DNA of 64,000 nt from Kocuria sp. TGY1127_2 (GCF_013394385.1 NZ_AP022834.1:2666001-2730000), one strand, 5' to 3'. Shown: positions 40,901-49,534, counted from the first letter of the stretch. Made by a program: numbers and translations. The notes: a model not told the origin generated them from the sequence alone.

Positions 40901-42351
40901 CCCACCGGGACTGGGTACGGCTCGACAACGCCTCCAATATTTTCCTCGCCGCCCGAAGCGCTTCCGATCCCAAAGTGTTCCGCTCGAGCGCCGAGGTGGA
41001 CCACGCCGTGGACCCGCAACTGTTGCAGGAGGCCCTGGATGAGACGTACGACCGGTACCGGCTCTACCATGCGGTGCTGCAGAGCGGTTTGTTCTGGTAC
41101 TACCTGCAGGACAGCGACCTGCGCCCGCTCGTCACCGAGGACAAGCAACACATTTGCGCCCCCATCTACCAGGCGGGCCGGCGCACTCTGCTGTTCCGCG
41201 TGGTCTATCATCGCCGACGGATCGTCCTCGAAGTATTCCACGCCCTGTCCGACGGCACCGGTGCCTCTTGGTTCCTCTCCGACCTGGTGAACGCATACAT
41301 CCGGCGGCGGTACCCCGACCAGAGTCCGCCACTCGCGGAGGCCACCGGAGCCAACGCCTTACGGGCCGAGCCCGGTCGGAGCGATGCCGGTTCCCAGGCC
41401 GACGACGGCGCGTCTGACGATACGGCTGAGCCGGAACATGGCCTGCCCACCGATAGTTTCGAGCACTACTTCCACCACCGGCGCACGTCACCCGCTTCCG
41501 GGTCTACTTTCAGTCGTGCTGCCGTGCCGGCTGCGCTCACCATCGATGACAGCGCCCAGCCATCGAGTGCTCATCGGGCGACCCGCCGACTACACCGCCC
41601 CTTGAAGAAAGTGCACCAGGTCGGGGGAACCCGTACCCCTGACAACCGCACGCGCGCCGTCGAGCTCACCATGTCCGCAGCGGCGGTGCTTGACCTTGCG
41701 CGCGCCGAGGGGGTCTCCATCACGATGTACCTGACTGCGCTGTTTTTCGAATCCATCCGCCTGTCCTCGGGCGGTCTGGGCAAGAACCGAACCCTAGCGG
41801 CGTCAGTTCCGGTGAATTTGCGCCAGTTCTTCCCCTCGACGTCAGCACGAAATTTCTTTGCGACCGTCCGAGTGGAACATACCTACGGTGAAGGTGACGA
41901 CGGTCTTGGCTCAATCTGCAAACACCTTGAGGGCCAATTCCTCCCCCAAGCCACCAAGGAAGCGCTGGAGAAGAAACTGAGATGGTTCATCCGGGCCGAG
42001 CGGATGCCCGGATTGAGGATCATACCGCGCCCGCTCAAAGACGTGTTCCTGGGGCTAATCAACAGGGGCAGCAACCGCAGTTTGAGCGTGGCAGTCTCGA
42101 ATTTGGGGCGGATGAGCCTGCCCGAGCCAGCCGAATCGCATGTGGGGCGGATGCTGTTCCAGGTCTCCGCCGTCCGCCCTCAGTTCTGCGCGACCTCCCA
42201 CGCCGGATTGCTCACCATCAGCTTCACCTCACCGTTCACCGAGACCGGCCACGTCAAGGAATTCGCCCGGATGCTCACCGCCAACGAGATCGATGTGACG
42301 GTCGCCGCGGAACGCGTGACCGAGGCGGAACTCGCCGAAGGAGAATCATGA
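40897..42351 (+). CDS. Condensation-fold / alcohol acetyltransferase-like protein
   Basis: 484-residue protein of the CoA-dependent acyltransferase superfamily. HALSDG (115-120) is the HxxxDG catalytic motif, preceded by IVLEVF. A Ser/Asp-rich, low-complexity linker (about 145-195) divides the two lobes, and the second lobe contains AASVPVNLRQFFPSTSARNFF, as in alcohol acetyltransferases and condensation enzymes. No carrier domain is attached. ATGA overlaps link it to the hydrolase before (40897-40900) and DUF6320 gene after (42348-42351). An acyl or acetyl transfer to a lipid or peptide is inferred. The linker length and codon usage do not look foreign. Confidence 0.8.
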   Translation: MTHRDWVRLDNASNIFLAARSASDPKVFRSSAEVDHAVDPQLLQEALDETYDRYRLYHAVLQSGLFWYYLQDSDLRPLVTEDKQHICAPIYQAGRRTLLFRVVYHRRRIVLEVFHALSDGTGASWFLSDLVNAYIRRRYPDQSPPLAEATGANALRAEPGRSDAGSQADDGASDDTAEPEHGLPTDSFEHYFHHRRTSPASGSTFSRAAVPAALTIDDSAQPSSAHRATRRLHRPLKKVHQVGGTRTPDNRTRAVELTMSAAAVLDLARAEGVSITMYLTALFFESIRLSSGGLGKNRTLAASVPVNLRQFFPSTSARNFFATVRVEHTYGEGDDGLGSICKHLEGQFLPQATKEALEKKLRWFIRAERMPGLRIIPRPLKDVFLGLINRGSNRSLSVAVSNLGRMSLPEPAESHVGRMLFQVSAVRPQFCATSHAGLLTISFTSPFTETGHVKEFARMLTANEIDVTVAAERVTEAELAEGES

Positions 42352-43013
42352 GGCGCTGCACCGAGTGTGCCGTCGATATCGAGGGCACATGGACTCTGTG
42401 CCCGTTGTGCGGGGCCCCTGTCGCGGGCGAGACCGTTCCGAGTCCGATGCCGACAGTGCCACTCACCTTCTCACGACGACGGGTGCTGAAAGTATTGTTC
42501 CTGACCTCAATCGCGGTCATCGCGGCGTCCTTGGCTGGCCAGCTGCTGTTGGGCCGGGGGCCCGAGGGTTTCGGAGTTCTTCGCTCCTCCTGGCTGGGGG
42601 TGACGGCTATGTGGCTTGTGGTGCTCATGGCAATACGCAAACGACGCAATGTCGCCAAGGGCACCGTCTACCTCGTCGTCCTGATTGGCCTGGTCTGCGT
42701 GTACTGGGACTATCTCACCGGCTGGCGTGCGTGGTCGCTGACGTACGCGGTGCCGATCGTCTGTGCATCATCCATTGTTGCTTTGCTCATCACGCTCTGG
42801 GCAATGCACCTCGAGGTGGCGGAGCACATCCTCTACAGCGGTTTGACGGTGCTGCTGGGCCTGGCCCCCATCGGGTTCCTCGCATTCGGTTGGGTGACGA
42901 ACCCACTCGCACCAGCCATTTGCGGTGCTCTCAGCGTTATCGCCCTGGTGGTGTTGCAGCTTGCCAGGGGCGCGGAAGTGCGCCGCGAACTCGTCAGACG
43001 CCTGCACCTTTAG
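42348..43013 (+). CDS. DUF6320-like zinc-ribbon membrane protein
   Basis: 221-residue protein. It begins with a compact zinc ribbon, CTECAVDIEGTWTLCPLCG (Cys4, Cys7, Cys18, Cys21), followed by about six hydrophobic helices (residues 45-215) and a short basic end. The layout matches DUF6320 proteins that occur beside alpha/beta hydrolases and alcohol acetyltransferase-like proteins in other Gram-positive bacteria (recalled association). GAAGGAG 4-9 bases before the ATG and an ATGA overlap make it operon-bound. Function unknown; a membrane anchor or lipid-handling partner of the acyltransferase is a guess. Confidence 0.8.
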   Translation: MRRCTECAVDIEGTWTLCPLCGAPVAGETVPSPMPTVPLTFSRRRVLKVLFLTSIAVIAASLAGQLLLGRGPEGFGVLRSSWLGVTAMWLVVLMAIRKRRNVAKGTVYLVVLIGLVCVYWDYLTGWRAWSLTYAVPIVCASSIVALLITLWAMHLEVAEHILYSGLTVLLGLAPIGFLAFGWVTNPLAPAICGALSVIALVVLQLARGAEVRRELVRRLHL

Positions 43014-43401
43014 GCATCGACCCACCGATGAGTGAGCCTGGCCGAATCAATATGACGTGAAAGTCCAGGAAGGCATCGCCGCTGCGTGCCGCTGACGCCG
43101 GCCAAGACATGAGGGTCTGGGACGCTGCGCAGTCTCCGTTCCCGCGGCACTCCGCGTTAGGCGGTGGTTACCCGAGTCGGTGCCGTTTCCCTGCGTTAGG
43201 AGGGGCACGACGTCCACGGATAGGAACCGGCAGAAACCGGAAAACATCCGGGGAAACTCGCCGTGACGGCCTGACGAAAACCATAGAGACACCCCCGCCA
43301 ATGCCCCCCCAGCGCGGAGCACGGAACGCCGGGTGGCTCCCCGGGCCCGTCACGTGATCTTTCATGTCATGACAGCCCGGAATTGAGCTGTTGAGCGCAG
43401 G
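43014..43401. other. 388-bp convergent intergenic region
   Basis: No supported gene. It holds the short direct repeats GCGTTAGG (43156-43163 and 43193-43200) and two small palindromes, TCACGTGA (43347-43354) and TCATGTCATGA (43363-43373). These may belong to transcript ends of the DUF6320 operon and nanT. I see no other feature in it. Confidence 0.35.
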
Positions 43402-44901
43402 TCAGGCTTGTGCGACGACTTCGTCATCGCCGTCCTCAGGGCGGACGGCATCGGCATTCACGAGTTGTTGGAGCTTGCGCGGAAGGTTCAGAGCAATCGA
43501 GAGGATGACGATGAGCGCGAAGCCGACCGAGAGCACGGCAAGCGCCGAGCCCAATCCGAAGCGGCTGGCAAGGCTGGCACCGACCAATGGTCCGACCGCA
43601 CCTCCGAGCGCTCCGACGTTGTACGCGAACCCGAGACCAGCCGCTCGCTGCTCAACCGGGAAATAGCTGGTGACCCACTTGGGCAAGAGGCCGGAGATGC
43701 CTTGGCCGAACATCTGATTGAAGAAAAGAAGTGTACCCACGAGGAAAACGAATTCGCCGCCTTGCATGAAGAGCGGGAAGACGATCACTTGGGAAATAAT
43801 GAGGCTTATCGCATACCAGCGACGCATGCCGAAACGATCGCCCGCGAATCCAGCAACGATATAGCCGATCGCATTGCCGAGACCGGCGATGGCCACCACG
43901 TTGGCCACGACATTCTCGTCCATCCCGACGCCGTCCAGGTATGTGGGCAACAGACCTTGAATCGGCCACGTGTACATGAATGAGGCAAAGATCGTCACCA
44001 TGATCGCGACGCCAGTTACCCAACGCCGGGGATCGAACTGGACGATGAATGCGATGAATATGACACCACAAACTATCGCAAACGTTGTGATCAGCCAGGT
44101 GGGGACCCCGGACACCGCAAAAATCACCAGTAACGCCACGGAGGCGAGGACAGCACCCAGGATATTCAACACACGTCGACGACCTCCGAACAGGACACTG
44201 AACGCATCGGGTTCCCTCGCAGACTTTGACCGAGCGGCCTTGGCTGCCTTCCAATCGTCCGCCTCGGGCAACCTGCGCCGCATGTAGAGCGCCAGGAAGA
44301 TCGGGACGATTCCGGTCAGGAACAGTGCCCGCCATCCCCATCCGGGATGCCAGGATTCGACCCAGGGCATCAGGAACTTGTCCACTTGGGCCGCGAGGAT
44401 GACGCCAAAGGCATAGCCCGAGAGCAGGAACCCCGAGGCCTTGTTCCGCATGTGCCGCGGCCACGACTCGATAACGTAGGTCGCAGAGGAAGAATACTCA
44501 CCTGCCATGGCGAAGCCGACCGCAAGGCGAGCAGCGAAGAGGAATGCAAAGTTGGGGGCGAAAGCCATTCCTATCGAGGCGATGGCGAACAACATCATCG
44601 ACGCGACCATCGCCGGTTTTCGGCCGAATCTGTCCCCGACTGCGCCGAGAATCAAACCTCCGATCCACCGGGAGATGAAGGCCGCAGAGATCAGGGAGGC
44701 GCCTTGGACGAGGCTCAGGTCGAACGCCGCGATGATCATGGGGAGGGCAAACGAGATCAGAACGAAGTCGTAACCATCCAGGAGCACACCCAGCCAGGCG
44801 GCGAAGAAGGCCTTCCATTTCTCTTTGCTGAGGTACTGCCACCAGTGCCGTCCGGTGTCATCGGTATTTCTGTCGCGCGTTTCGAGGCGTCCCTCTGTCA
44901 T
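43402..44901 (-). CDS. nanT: Sialic acid transporter, NanT-like MFS symporter
   Basis: Twelve-helix MFS protein of 499 residues. FAAWLGVLLDGYDFVLISFALPMI resembles NanT and other sialate:H+ symporters, with the family loop GAVGDRFGRKPAM and the additional RHMRNKASGFLLSGYAFG segment. Its role, uptake of N-acetylneuraminate, is supported by the adjacent divergent sialidase gene, the DUF4862 gene and a FadR-type regulator. GGAG lies about 7 bases before the ATG at 44901; a start 18 codons earlier (44955) has none and would overlap the operator. The divergent region (44902-45128) contains two operator-like sites. Confidence 0.87.
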   Translation of the reverse strand: MTEGRLETRDRNTDDTGRHWWQYLSKEKWKAFFAAWLGVLLDGYDFVLISFALPMIIAAFDLSLVQGASLISAAFISRWIGGLILGAVGDRFGRKPAMVASMMLFAIASIGMAFAPNFAFLFAARLAVGFAMAGEYSSSATYVIESWPRHMRNKASGFLLSGYAFGVILAAQVDKFLMPWVESWHPGWGWRALFLTGIVPIFLALYMRRRLPEADDWKAAKAARSKSAREPDAFSVLFGGRRRVLNILGAVLASVALLVIFAVSGVPTWLITTFAIVCGVIFIAFIVQFDPRRWVTGVAIMVTIFASFMYTWPIQGLLPTYLDGVGMDENVVANVVAIAGLGNAIGYIVAGFAGDRFGMRRWYAISLIISQVIVFPLFMQGGEFVFLVGTLLFFNQMFGQGISGLLPKWVTSYFPVEQRAAGLGFAYNVGALGGAVGPLVGASLASRFGLGSALAVLSVGFALIVILSIALNLPRKLQQLVNADAVRPEDGDDEVVAQA

Positions 44902-44944
44902 ACGAATCTCCGTTGATTTCACCGTCCTGCCTTCGAGACAGCCG

Positions 44945-44962
44945 ACGTCCGACATCAGATGT
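44945..44962. promoter_or_regulatory. Operator site 1 of the sialic acid regulon
   Basis: ACGTCCGACATCAGATGT consists of two overlapping 11-bp pseudo-palindromes of the form ACRTC-N-GAYRT, 7 bases apart. Two similar sites exist at 45020-45037 and 49345-49365. It sits 44-61 bases before the nanT start, suiting a repressor. Confidence 0.6.
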
Positions 44963-45019
44963 TATGAAGCTAACATAAACTTCACTCGTGTGACACAGCC
45001 CATCTCGGCGGCGTTGACG

Positions 45020-45037
45020 ACATCAGACGTCCGATGT
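45020..45037. promoter_or_regulatory. Operator site 2 of the sialic acid regulon
   Basis: ACATCAGACGTCCGATGT has the same two-unit ACRTC-N-GAYRT organisation as site 1. It lies about 90 bases before the sialidase start at 45129. Confidence 0.6.
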
Positions 45038-45128
45038 ACGGTCAGCGCAAGCGAACTGCCACGGTTCGCGGTACTCATCGACCGCAGACCGGGTACCCGA
45101 GACCGGCGCAGCCGGACGAGAGGACAAG

Positions 45129-47465
45129 ATGCACACTGACGATGTCGCACCCCAAACCCGATTCGATTCCCGTGACAGTTCCAGCGGCCCGGAGATCGAT
45201 GCACAGTCTCTGACCCTGGCGGCACAGGACTCAGCAGGGACTCTGCTCGTGGACATTGCTACGACCGTCGACGGCCCTGTACTTGCAGTCAACGGCGAGC
45301 ACGGGTCCATAACCCTTGAGGTCACGGGAGGGCGACTCAATGGGTGGATCACGCACAAGGATCAGACACGTCAGCTGGACGCCGAGGACACGGTCGGTAT
45401 CGACGACGGACGCACACACAGCATCGCGCTGACGGTGGATGCGACCGGAACCCATGTGTTCGCAGACGGTTACGAGGCCTTCTCCTCGACAACAAAGGTT
45501 TGGTTCCAAGAGCTCGGCCTCAACGCCCTTGCGGTCGACCCGCAGGGCATGATGTCACCCTCACGTCTCGCGATCTGGGACGCGCCGCTGCCTGCGAATG
45601 CGCTGGTCGCCCAATCCGTCGCGCAGCGGCCATTGATCGAGTTCGCCGCCGCAGAGCTATCGTCACGCGATGCAGGACGCCTCAGTCTTCTGGCGGAAGG
45701 CGCGATTCGTGCCCGGTGCCGCACGCGAGGCGAAGGTCAAGGCGGCGTGATCCTCCAGGCCGGCGGAACCTCCGGAAAACTCACTCTCGCTGTCGAGAAC
45801 GGAGATATTACCTATTCTGTGATTGCCGGAGGCCAGCAGCTGGCCGGGATCCGGGCGCCAGGGCGATGGGATGATGGCAACTGGCATGACATCATCTTGG
45901 TCAGTGGTCGCGGCGCGCTAGACCTCTACGTCGACGGGTACCAGGTATTGCACGTCGCTGGCACCGCATTTTTCCAGGACATCGGGCAGATCGAACGGGT
46001 TGTGGCCGGCGCGGATCTCGACGGTACCCGACTTTTCGGGGAAGCCCAGACCGCAGCAATCTACGATGCCGTACTGTCGGATCACCAGGTCAAAAGACTT
46101 GCCTCCGCGGAACCTGTGGAGACGCGAGCCCTGTTCGACACCGGCTTGGCCGGATCACGCAGCTATCGCATCCCCGCTTTGCTGACACTGGAGTCCGGAG
46201 TGATCATCGCCGGGGCGGATCAACGCGTCAGCATCCCCAACGACAGTCCCAACGACATCAACTTCGTCATCCGACGCAGCCTCGACGGGGGCGAGTCCTG
46301 GGAGCCCGTGCGCACGATTCTCCACTACCCTGGCAGCGGCCGGTCGGGGGCATCGGTGATCGACTCGGTGATTGTCCAGGACAGGGACAGTGGCCGGGTC
46401 ATTGTTCTCATCGACCAGTTCCCAGGCGGCTACGGCCAGCCCAACGCCCAGGTGGGGACAGGATATGACGATCAAGGGCGAATGATCCTCACCGACCGAG
46501 ACGGTGCGATCTATCTGCGTGAGAAGGACGGCTCCGTGGTCACGGACGAGGGCAAGCAGAGCGCCTATCACGTGGCCGATGACGGTGCGGTGACCCGCAA
46601 CGGCAAACCCGCCGGCAATATACACCTCGCTGCCAGTGACGACGCGAACGAGTCGCTTCTCAGTGCCCGCACGGCTTATTTCCAGATGGTTTGGAGCGAC
46701 GACGACGGCGAGACATGGAGCGACCCCCGCGACATCACTCCCCAGGTGAAGGAGCCCTGGATGAGATTCTTCGGAACCTCACCGGGCAATGGCATCCAGC
46801 TGGCCCGCGGAGAACATCAGGGTCGCCTGCTGATGCCCGTCTATTACAACCATGAGGAGGGTCGTACGTTCTCCTGTGCCGCGGTCTACAGCGACGACGG
46901 CGGTACCACGTGGCGGCGCGGCGCCTCCCCCAACGACGGTCGTCTCCTGGACGGAGAGGACCTCTCCTCTCGCGATCTCGCCGACGACAGAGGCTCCTTG
47001 CACGAGTCCACGATCGTAGAGGGTACAGACGGTGCGGTGCATGCTTACATGCGCAATCAGCATCCTGCCGGTCTCGTTGCCCACTCGGTCAGCAAGGACG
47101 GTGGGGAAAGTTGGGGCGAGGTCAGCTTCGTCCCCCAAATTCCTGAGATCTTCTCACAACCGAACGCGATCCGAGTCAGCCTCGAGGACGGGCGCGAGGC
47201 GACAGTCTTCGCCAATGCTTCTCAAATGCTGCCGTTCCGTGGACGAGGGGTACTACGGATGTCCTTCGACGACGGTCGGACCTGGCCGCACAATCGCGTG
47301 CTCAACCCACGTCATCACGTCTACCAGTCAATGGCGCAGCTTCCCGACGGACGCCTCGCCGTGCTTTGGGAAAGGGAATGGCAAGGCTTGTTTCTTTCCA
47401 TCATTCCCCTCTCGTGGCTCCTCGAGTCACGGAGTACGGAAACGGCCGCGTCTGCCTCGGACTGA
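45129..47465 (+). CDS. nanH: Exo-alpha-sialidase without a signal peptide
   Basis: 778-residue neuraminidase. Two beta-sandwich, laminin-G/CBM40-like regions (about 20-160 and 175-325) precede the six-bladed catalytic propeller. It begins with SYRIPAL (about 343; the FRIP-type Arg) and carries Asp-boxes SLDGGESW, SDDDGETW, SDDGGTTW, SKDGGESW and SFDDGRTW, plus an extra insertion (about 440-510) rich in charged residues as in some NanB-like enzymes. It has no signal peptide or membrane segment, so it may act inside the cell or leave by a non-classical route. AGAGGA precedes the ATG. A hairpin follows at 47502-47526. Confidence 0.93.
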   Translation: MHTDDVAPQTRFDSRDSSSGPEIDAQSLTLAAQDSAGTLLVDIATTVDGPVLAVNGEHGSITLEVTGGRLNGWITHKDQTRQLDAEDTVGIDDGRTHSIALTVDATGTHVFADGYEAFSSTTKVWFQELGLNALAVDPQGMMSPSRLAIWDAPLPANALVAQSVAQRPLIEFAAAELSSRDAGRLSLLAEGAIRARCRTRGEGQGGVILQAGGTSGKLTLAVENGDITYSVIAGGQQLAGIRAPGRWDDGNWHDIILVSGRGALDLYVDGYQVLHVAGTAFFQDIGQIERVVAGADLDGTRLFGEAQTAAIYDAVLSDHQVKRLASAEPVETRALFDTGLAGSRSYRIPALLTLESGVIIAGADQRVSIPNDSPNDINFVIRRSLDGGESWEPVRTILHYPGSGRSGASVIDSVIVQDRDSGRVIVLIDQFPGGYGQPNAQVGTGYDDQGRMILTDRDGAIYLREKDGSVVTDEGKQSAYHVADDGAVTRNGKPAGNIHLAASDDANESLLSARTAYFQMVWSDDDGETWSDPRDITPQVKEPWMRFFGTSPGNGIQLARGEHQGRLLMPVYYNHEEGRTFSCAAVYSDDGGTTWRRGASPNDGRLLDGEDLSSRDLADDRGSLHESTIVEGTDGAVHAYMRNQHPAGLVAHSVSKDGGESWGEVSFVPQIPEIFSQPNAIRVSLEDGREATVFANASQMLPFRGRGVLRMSFDDGRTWPHNRVLNPRHHVYQSMAQLPDGRLAVLWEREWQGLFLSIIPLSWLLESRSTETAASASD

Positions 47466-47501
47466 GGCAGGCAAAATAAGCACTCGCCTCCCAACGGGCT
47501 C

Positions 47502-47526
47502 ACCCGGACCCATGGGGCATCCGGGT
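47502..47526. terminator. Hairpin between convergent sialidase and DUF4862 genes
   Basis: ACCCGG (47502-47507) and CCGGGT (47521-47526) with a 13-base loop, followed by TATT on the plus strand. A weak bidirectional terminator. Confidence 0.4.
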
Positions 47527-47533
47527 TATTGCC

Positions 47534-48556
47534 CTAGCGGCTTTTCTCCCCGCGCACGATCCGGGTAATGCGACCCACCATGTCGAGTCTTTCCTCGACG
47601 GTCGCATCACCGGGGGCCTGAATCTTGGCTCCTGCATAGCTGAGGTCACGTCCCGCCGCCAGGAGGCAGCGTCTTACTTCTCCGGAGTCCAGGAGGGAGG
47701 TGGGCTCGTCCTCGGCCAGCGGGAGATGCGCGTCAGCCCAGGCATCTCCGTACTGATTCGCGGACGGGCCGGCGCCCGAAAACATGATTCCCTCGAGCAA
47801 CCCGGCCTCGACGAGCGCGCGGATCTGGTTGAGCGCCCGGTCAGGGTCACGCGCCTCGATGACCGAACGCCCCCAATTGATCGTCATACCGACTCCCGCC
47901 TCCAGCGCGAGGGGCATTTCCTCTTCCAGAGACAAGAAACGTTTCTCCCCCGCGATCTCGGGGCTGTATGCGTCACAATGCTCCACAATGACTCGTGTAG
48001 ACCACGAGCCAGCGGCAGGCGGGCTCGAGAGGATCTCCTCGAGCGAACGAGCGAACATTTCCGGGGCGGCTAGTTTCGAGGGAGCCGTGTGGATATGGAG
48101 GGCACCAACGGATTGTTCACCCGTGAGTTGGTTCAGTTCTTCCGCGGCACAACGAGCACGTCGGAAATGCTCCAGTGCTGCCCGCCGGCCGTCCGGATCC
48201 GGCGAGGCGAGCCCAAACACGGCGCAGGTGCCCACGTTGATCATGGTGCCGGGAATCAAAGTCAGAACCGACCGAGTGAAGCGACCGTGCATTTGATCGG
48301 CGAGCCACTGTGGATCATCAACAAGCTTGTCGCGGAAAGGTATCTCCAGTCCATCGGCGAGTTTCCGACCAGCAAGGCCTGCGTAGAACGCCTCCTGCTC
48401 TCGCGGCGAAGCAGGAAGGCATGCGTAGGCACCGACAAGAACGGCAGGCCGAGACGTGCGCCCATTCGCCGGAGGCCCAGAAGAAGGCCGTGTGGCGTCT
48501 TGTCGCCGTCTCGGAGATGCATCTCGAGTGCGGTTGGCGGGTTGTTCGACCATCAT
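47534..48556 (-). CDS. DUF4862-family protein
   Basis: 340-residue soluble protein, function unknown. After a low-complexity 35-residue N-terminus it has an alternating strand/helix pattern suggestive of a TIM-barrel (xylose isomerase-like), with HIHTAPSKLA, IVEHCDAYSPEIAGEKRF and MFSGAGPSANQYGDAWADAHLP, potential metal-binding His/Asp/Glu positions. DUF4862 proteins recur in actinobacterial sialic acid clusters (recalled), so a role in sialate or aminosugar metabolism is plausible. The ATG overlaps the stop of the regulator gene as ATGATG, making the two translationally coupled. Confidence 0.82.
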   Translation of the reverse strand: MMVEQPANRTRDASPRRRQDATRPSSGPPANGRTSRPAVLVGAYACLPASPREQEAFYAGLAGRKLADGLEIPFRDKLVDDPQWLADQMHGRFTRSVLTLIPGTMINVGTCAVFGLASPDPDGRRAALEHFRRARCAAEELNQLTGEQSVGALHIHTAPSKLAAPEMFARSLEEILSSPPAAGSWSTRVIVEHCDAYSPEIAGEKRFLSLEEEMPLALEAGVGMTINWGRSVIEARDPDRALNQIRALVEAGLLEGIMFSGAGPSANQYGDAWADAHLPLAEDEPTSLLDSGEVRRCLLAAGRDLSYAGAKIQAPGDATVEERLDMVGRITRIVRGEKSR

Positions 48557-49302
48557 GCCGTCTTGGCATCGAGCGCACGCTCGATCGGATCATAATGGGA
48601 GACGATCGCGGCACGAAAAGCCTCGACGTCGCCGTCCTGGGCGGCTTCGAGCATCAATCCATGTGCCCGAGCCGTCTGCTCCAGATCCGCCGCCACAGAC
48701 AGACCCAGCTTGGGGACCACCGATGTGTGCACGTCCCAGAAGGCCGTCACCAGCTGTCCGACGAGTGGGTTTTCAAGCCGTTCCAGTAGGCCTGTATGGA
48801 ACGCTCGGTCATGTTGCGGAAAGGCTCGCCCTTTGGTCGCCAACGCCACCATCTCATCCACCAGGGAATGCAGTTCTGGATTGGACGTGCCGGCCAGGCT
48901 GGCCACAATCTGCTCGGCCAAGCCACGGTCAAGAGCTTGGCGAACCTCTACAACATCCCTCAGGGCACGCAGGTCGTCTCCCGGACTCAGTACACCGCGG
49001 AAAACGAGGGTTTCCACGAGAGCATCCAGAGACATCTCCCCGACATAGGTGCCATGGCCGCGTCTGATAACGACGATGTCCAGGGTCGACAGCGTGCGAA
49101 TGGCCTCCCGCACGCTGGATCGAGAGACACCAAGGTACTCGCACAACTCATTTTCCGTAGGCAGAAGGTCCCCTGGCTGAAGACCTTCGGCCAGGATGAA
49201 GTCCTTGATCCGGTCCGCTGCCGTTACCTTCCGTGCGCCGCTTGGAGCAAGCGACGCCTCGGAGGTGAGCGTCGTAAATCTCCGTGGTGGAGCCGTCGAC
49301 AT
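48553..49302 (-). CDS. GntR-family regulator, FadR subfamily, probable sialate regulator
   Basis: 249-residue regulator. The N-terminal winged helix (about 25-90) contains RIKDFILAEGLQPGDLLPTENELCEYLGVSRSSVREAIRTL, and the FCD domain (about 110-240) has the metal-site pattern QHDRAFHTGLL and ARAHGLMLEAAQDGD. The ATG at 49302 has GAGGAGG 6-12 bases upstream and is preferred over 49329. It is coupled to the DUF4862 gene. Three operator-like sites, one 43-63 bases upstream and two in the nanT-sialidase promoter region, match a local regulator. A NanR-type, sialate-responsive repressor is inferred. Confidence 0.88.
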   Translation of the reverse strand: MSTAPPRRFTTLTSEASLAPSGARKVTAADRIKDFILAEGLQPGDLLPTENELCEYLGVSRSSVREAIRTLSTLDIVVIRRGHGTYVGEMSLDALVETLVFRGVLSPGDDLRALRDVVEVRQALDRGLAEQIVASLAGTSNPELHSLVDEMVALATKGRAFPQHDRAFHTGLLERLENPLVGQLVTAFWDVHTSVVPKLGLSVAADLEQTARAHGLMLEAAQDGDVEAFRAAIVSHYDPIERALDAKTA

Positions 49303-49344
49303 CGTGGCCTCCTCGAGTTTCTGGTTCAACTTCCACTCTACTCA

Positions 49345-49365
49345 ACATCAGACATCAGACAATGT
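49345..49365. promoter_or_regulatory. Operator site 3 of the sialic acid regulon
   Basis: The 21 bases hold ACATCAGACAT, then the overlapping ACATCAGAC and an AATGT end. This is the same ACRTC-N-GAYRT unit with one extra spacer. It lies 43-63 bases before the regulator start, implying autoregulation. Confidence 0.55.
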
Positions 49366-49480
49366 GGCCTGACTTGTCCGACGGGCCGATGGTTTCAATG
49401 ATTTCGGGCCCGGCTCCGACCGGCGTCGGGCTTTCCGGCCAGGCACCGCATGGAAACAAACATCTCGCGCGGTGCGTATT

Positions 49481-49534
49481 TGAGCACAATGCGCACAAGG
49501 TGCTCAATGAGCAGAACGCGATCAGTGAGCACAA
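49481..49534 (+). promoter_or_regulatory. Direct-repeat operator candidate upstream of citrate transporter
   Basis: Two TGAGCACAA repeats 45 bases apart (49481, 49526), and an inverted GAGCAC/GTGCTC. They lie 70-125 bases before the GTG start. The binding protein is unknown; the CitB-type regulator at 37.3 kb is one candidate. Confidence 0.35.
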
